From contig JACTAT010000165.1 in NCBI GenBank assembly GCA_014526335.1, positions 238,902 through 302,901 of the forward strand: a stretch of 64,000 bases of DNA, in the 5' to 3' direction. Made by a program: the position numbers and the translations under genes. Within the stretch, counting starts at the first letter, position 1; each line of letters opens with the position of its first letter. This document shows positions 60,561-64,000 of the stretch, piece after piece. The notes beneath the pieces are model-generated. The model searched no databases. It was not told where the DNA came from and saw nothing but the letters and a program-made list of their open reading frames with translations. Source of the stretch: Chrysaora quinquecirrha (taxonomy: Eukaryota; Cnidaria; Scyphozoa; Semaeostomeae; Pelagiidae).

Positions 60561-61111
60561 CAACAGCGAGAATACAGTACATGTAGATGTAGTTCTATGT
60601 AAGCTGACCAGACAAGCTTCTCATAACCTAACCTAACAAAAGTCAGAATAACTAACGATAAACTTAATAATACATTAAAGATGTTATCAGTAATTGGCAA
60701 GACTATATCTAGATCTTACCACTGATTGGTTGAGACAGTGATGAGCTATCAATCAAGGTGTGCACAGCTTGTGTTTTGTATTTAGCGGCCGAGCAATCCG
60801 ATTGGCTGGATTATGAATGGGATTTACTTATACCAGCTAGTAAAGATAGGGGCGTGAAAATACGGGGGTACCTACACGAGAAATTATTTTTGAACTTCGG
60901 TTGATTAAGATTGTTTGAATAAAGTTGAAAAATTATTCGAAATAATCTATATGAAGAATTCAGGAAACTGTGAACGACGAGCTCTACATCCCTCTACACA
61001 TAAACGAGCAACTTTTTGTATAATTGAGGCTAGTAAAGTATAGTATAGCAAAGTACAGTTTAGTATAATAAACTGAAATATAGCGTGAGGTACTATCGAA
61101 TAAGTTACATA

Positions 61112-61230
61112 GAACAAAATTTTTTAAAAGGATTCAGTACCAAGAGAAAAGACAAATTTTAACAATGCCCGAAACGTCGTTAAAATTTGTCTTTTCTCTT
61201 GGTACTGAATCCTTTTAAAAAATTTTGTTC
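61112..61230. repeat. Perfect 52-bp hairpin with 15-base loop
   Basis: The arms (61112-61163 and 61179-61230) appear identical when one is reverse-complemented; the loop is AATGCCCGAAACGTC. It sits directly beside the TATAG array. Confidence 0.95.
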
Positions 61231-61234
61231 TACA

Positions 61235-61970
61235 GTTTAGTATAGTACAGTAAAGTATAGTATGGTATAGAACAGTAAAGTATAGTATAGTATAGCATAG
61301 TATAGCATAGTATAGTCTAGTATAGTATAGCATAGTATAGTATTGTATAGTATAGTATAGTATTGTATAGTATAGTATAGTATAGTATAGAACAGTAAAG
61401 TATAGTATAGTATAGCATAGTATAGTATTGTATAGTATAGTATAGTATAGTATAGTATAGTATAGTATAGTATAGTATAGTATAGTATAGTATAGTATAG
61501 TATAGTAAAGAACAGTAAAGTATAGTATAGTATAGCATAGTATAGTATTGTATAGTATAGTATAGTATAATATAGTATAGTATAGTATAGTATAATATAG
61601 TATAGTATAGTATTGTATAGTATAGTATAGTATAGTATAGTATAGCATATTATAGTATTGTATAGTATAGTATAGTATAGTATAGCAAAGTATAGTATTG
61701 TATAGTATAGTATAGTATAGTATAGTATAGTATAGTATAGTATAGTATAGTATAGTATAGTATAGTATAGTATAGTAAAGAACAGTAAAGTATAGTATAG
61801 TATAGCATAGTATAGTATTGTATAGTATAGTAAAGTATAGTATAGTATAGTATAGTATAGCATAGTATAGTATTGTATAGTATAGTATAGTATTGTATAG
61901 TATAGTAAAGTATAGTATAGTAAAGTATAGTAAAGTATGGTATAGTATGGTATATAGTATAGTATAGAAT
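61235..61970 (+). repeat. TATAG pentanucleotide microsatellite
   Basis: About 735 bp of TATAGTATAGTATAGTATAG with TATTG, TAAAG and GAACAG variants. Long Tyr/Leu/Ile frames across it on the minus strand are products of the repeat. Confidence 0.95.
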
Positions 61971-62156
61971 AAAGTTTGCCTGCCCTGGCCTGACCAATGG
62001 ATGCCCTTTGTTAGCTAAGTCAAAATATATTTAATCAGCTCCTGTTTTAGGAGGCCTGCCTACTTTGCAATTATTAGCAATATTAAAAATTAAAGAGTTA
62101 CTCAGGCTTGATGTCTTACATAAGAAGCAAACTTTTTTGTTACAAGAAAACAACTA

Positions 62157-62502
62157 TTTATAAAGAGACCTAGCTCAAGGTCTAGTTTTCATTTTAAAAG
62201 AATTCCTTATTTTTAAGTTCCATATTTTTGGTCCTGTTTTAATTGAATCGTAGTAGCAAAAGTTCCTTAATAGTTCCTTAATTTTAACTGCATATTTAGT
62301 GCAATGATCATCATAAAGAGACACTTGTTTGTGAGCAAAGCTGGAAACTACTCAAGGAAACATTTGATACATGCGTAACATACAATTCATGTGAGTTTTG
62401 ACTGCAAATGAATGGAATCGGCTTCCTAATAGTATAACTTCTTTTAGTTTTTTGGCCTTCTACATGTAGGTTCCTTATAAAGTGGTTCTTTGTAAAAACA
62501 GC
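62157..62502 (-). mobile_element. TA-type MITE copy 7 (truncated ends)
   Basis: Reverse orientation; holds AAGTTCCTTAATAGTTCCTT, GACTGCAAATGAATGGAATCG and CTACATGTAGGTTCCTTATA. Outer CACGCTT ends are lost. Confidence 0.7.
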
Positions 62503-62737
62503 CCGCAACTCTACTATTCTATAGCATCATGAAATAAGTTACCAAGGCATTAAGAACAGATTAAGAACATTTCATGCTCAAAAAGGCAAAGACTTAAGAA
62601 CAGGCAGCCTCAGTCGAAATTTCCTTGTTCTTATAAAAAAGTGTGTGTGGCTAAGAAATACCAAAAGCTCTCATTAATAACTGCCAATAATATATTTTAG
62701 TAAGGTCATGCTTAAGACGACTAGTTTATCTATGTAC

Positions 62738-62950
62738 ACTCCTTTTTATAAGAAGCAGATAATTTTTGCCGAGGCTCGATGTTCTCATTTTTTGAATAAT
62801 TTGAGGCTCGAGTGTTCTTAATGGTGCTCTCATTTCAACATTGATTTTTCTATAAGTTGCTTTTGCGAATAATAAGTAACAGTTTGGCATATCTTCTATA
62901 TACTTCATTTAGATGATCTTACAAAGTGTGTTCTTATACGAAAAAGAGTT
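62738..62950. mobile_element. Relative of the 31045-31402 MITE
   Basis: ACACTCCTTTTTATAAGAAG at the left and TGTTCTTATACGAAAAAGAG at the right, with the GAGGCTCGAGTGTTCTTAATG interior. Confidence 0.6.
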
Positions 62951-64000
62951 CTCTTTAAATTCATGACTCTCTGGAAATTCAAGCTTTAATTTCATAACTT
63001 CAGGCATGTCACACAGTTATACAAATTTCAATTTTAAAAGCTCTATACATAATTCTATAGAAACCATCTGTAGTCGTGCACTCGTATCGAATCGACACGT
63101 ATCAAATATAAATATTATTGAGACTGGCTGCGACAATTCTAAAGAAAACAATCGAATAACCTGGTATTTGTAGGCAACCCCCCGTCTCTGAAACAATAAA
63201 ACACCCCGAAAAACAGGTGTTATTCAATCCAGCTTTCTCGAGCCATAAAAGAGCATTCGTTTCTAAGTCTTCATGCTTACAACGCGCAGACAGAGCCGTG
63301 ATCAACAAGGCGGTGCTGTCCAGAGGGAGACTAGAATCTAGTTGACCTCTGCGCGTTCTTGCGTGCGAATCCGCAGGCAGAGCGCGGGCGCATAATTTTT
63401 GCGTGTTCAGGGGAGGACCTGCGTTTACGCTGTGACCTTCCCGTCAAAAAGTTCAAAACAAAAACAATGTTTGTATGTAATTTTTTACACTTGTAGCCTT
63501 AAGCAACAATTAAGCTGCTTGCAGCCACTCGAAGCCAAACTAAGTTGGCTTTGAGTTCAAACAGGCTTAGCCAATATTTCATCTAAGGGCCCACACTTCC
63601 ACTCCAACCGAATCTCCAAACCTTAGCGCAAACCGTAAAAATCTTAAGGTTTTGCTTAAGACCTGCTCAAACTGTGGGCTCAACTTGTGGGTCCTTGAAT
63701 TCTCCAAACATCGGTACGATTTTGAAACCAAAATCCCTTATAAGAGGATCACAGATAAAAGAAAACTCGAAAAATTAACCTTATTTGAAACAAAATGGTG
63801 TTAAAATCAGGCCGAAGGTGTTCTTAGTACACTTACAAGTAATGACAAGGCCTAGCAAGTCTTATTACTGTGACATTTCGCTCATTTTAACTCATAATGT
63901 AGTGTCTGTGTCTACATTATAAGTGGGTTGGTTTGTAAAAGATAAGCAGAACATCCCCGTTCTTCCATAAGTCGGGGATAGATTCGCTAACTCTATCTTC
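62951..64000. other. Right-hand end, no gene recognised
   Basis: AT-rich sequence without a convincing exon or known repeat; splice-like sites occur but no family motif supports them. Confidence 0.4.

Noticed and set aside
61124..61997. Long minus-strand open frames of up to about 200 codons rich in Tyr, Ile and Leu
   Set aside because: They are translations of the TATAG microsatellite, open in several frames at once, with no start context, splice sites or family motif.

Overview
This is metazoan nuclear DNA: a few intron-rich protein genes in a sea of short non-autonomous transposons, foldback elements, SINE-like units and microsatellites. The gene set (a Ras-like GTPase of the RERG/RASL type, a malic enzyme, a gene with a Tondu-like TEAD-binding motif) and the 5S-like SINEs fit an early-branching animal. 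A cnidarian (coral or anemone) is my best guess, but I cannot name the species. Nearly all reading frames are short because exons are about 60-500 bp, so genes were assembled here by hand from splice sites, reading phase and family motifs.

Layout. (1) About 0.3-21.2 kb, minus strand: one very large gene of at least 16 exons. It encodes an N-terminal FAD-dependent GMC oxidoreductase (cholesterol-oxidase-like, with a Cys-rich cluster), then an alpha/beta-hydrolase domain, then a calcineurin-like metallophosphoesterase domain that runs off the left edge. One exon carries a frameshift, and the exon expected to hold the hydrolase nucleophile was not found. (2) About 20.5-28.7 kb: a tandem segmental duplication that copies the first exon and the upstream DNA of that gene. 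Copy A carries a 2.42-kb foldback element with 0.9-kb arms made of a G-rich minisatellite and TTA target duplications. Copy B carries a 1.2-kb element with hairpin ends and 9-bp target duplications. Each copy gives an empty or near-empty site for the other's insertion. (3) 30.9-35.2 kb, plus strand: a four-exon Ras-like GTPase with a degenerate G3 region and no CAAX box; intron 3 is largely a TCTTAA-type repeat. (4) 38.5-51.4 kb, minus strand: a malic enzyme of 12 secure exons plus a doubtful presequence exon, with introns full of MITEs, three tandem tRNA-like/hammerhead-like SINE units, a GTTA array and a degenerate relative of the foldback minisatellite. (5) 53.6-56.9 kb, plus strand: a three-exon gene with a Tondu-like motif and an Asn-rich tract. 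(6) 57-64 kb: no gene recognised; repeats, including a 0.7-kb TATAG array next to a perfect 52-bp hairpin.

The genes do not form an obvious pathway. The large fusion gene suggests a multi-step lipid or sterol enzyme of bacterial architecture. The malic enzyme makes pyruvate and NAD(P)H. The GTPase and the Tondu-like factor are regulatory. The most unusual items are the three-domain fusion enzyme, the foldback element with its paralogous empty site, and the hammerhead-ribozyme-like cores inside repeats.
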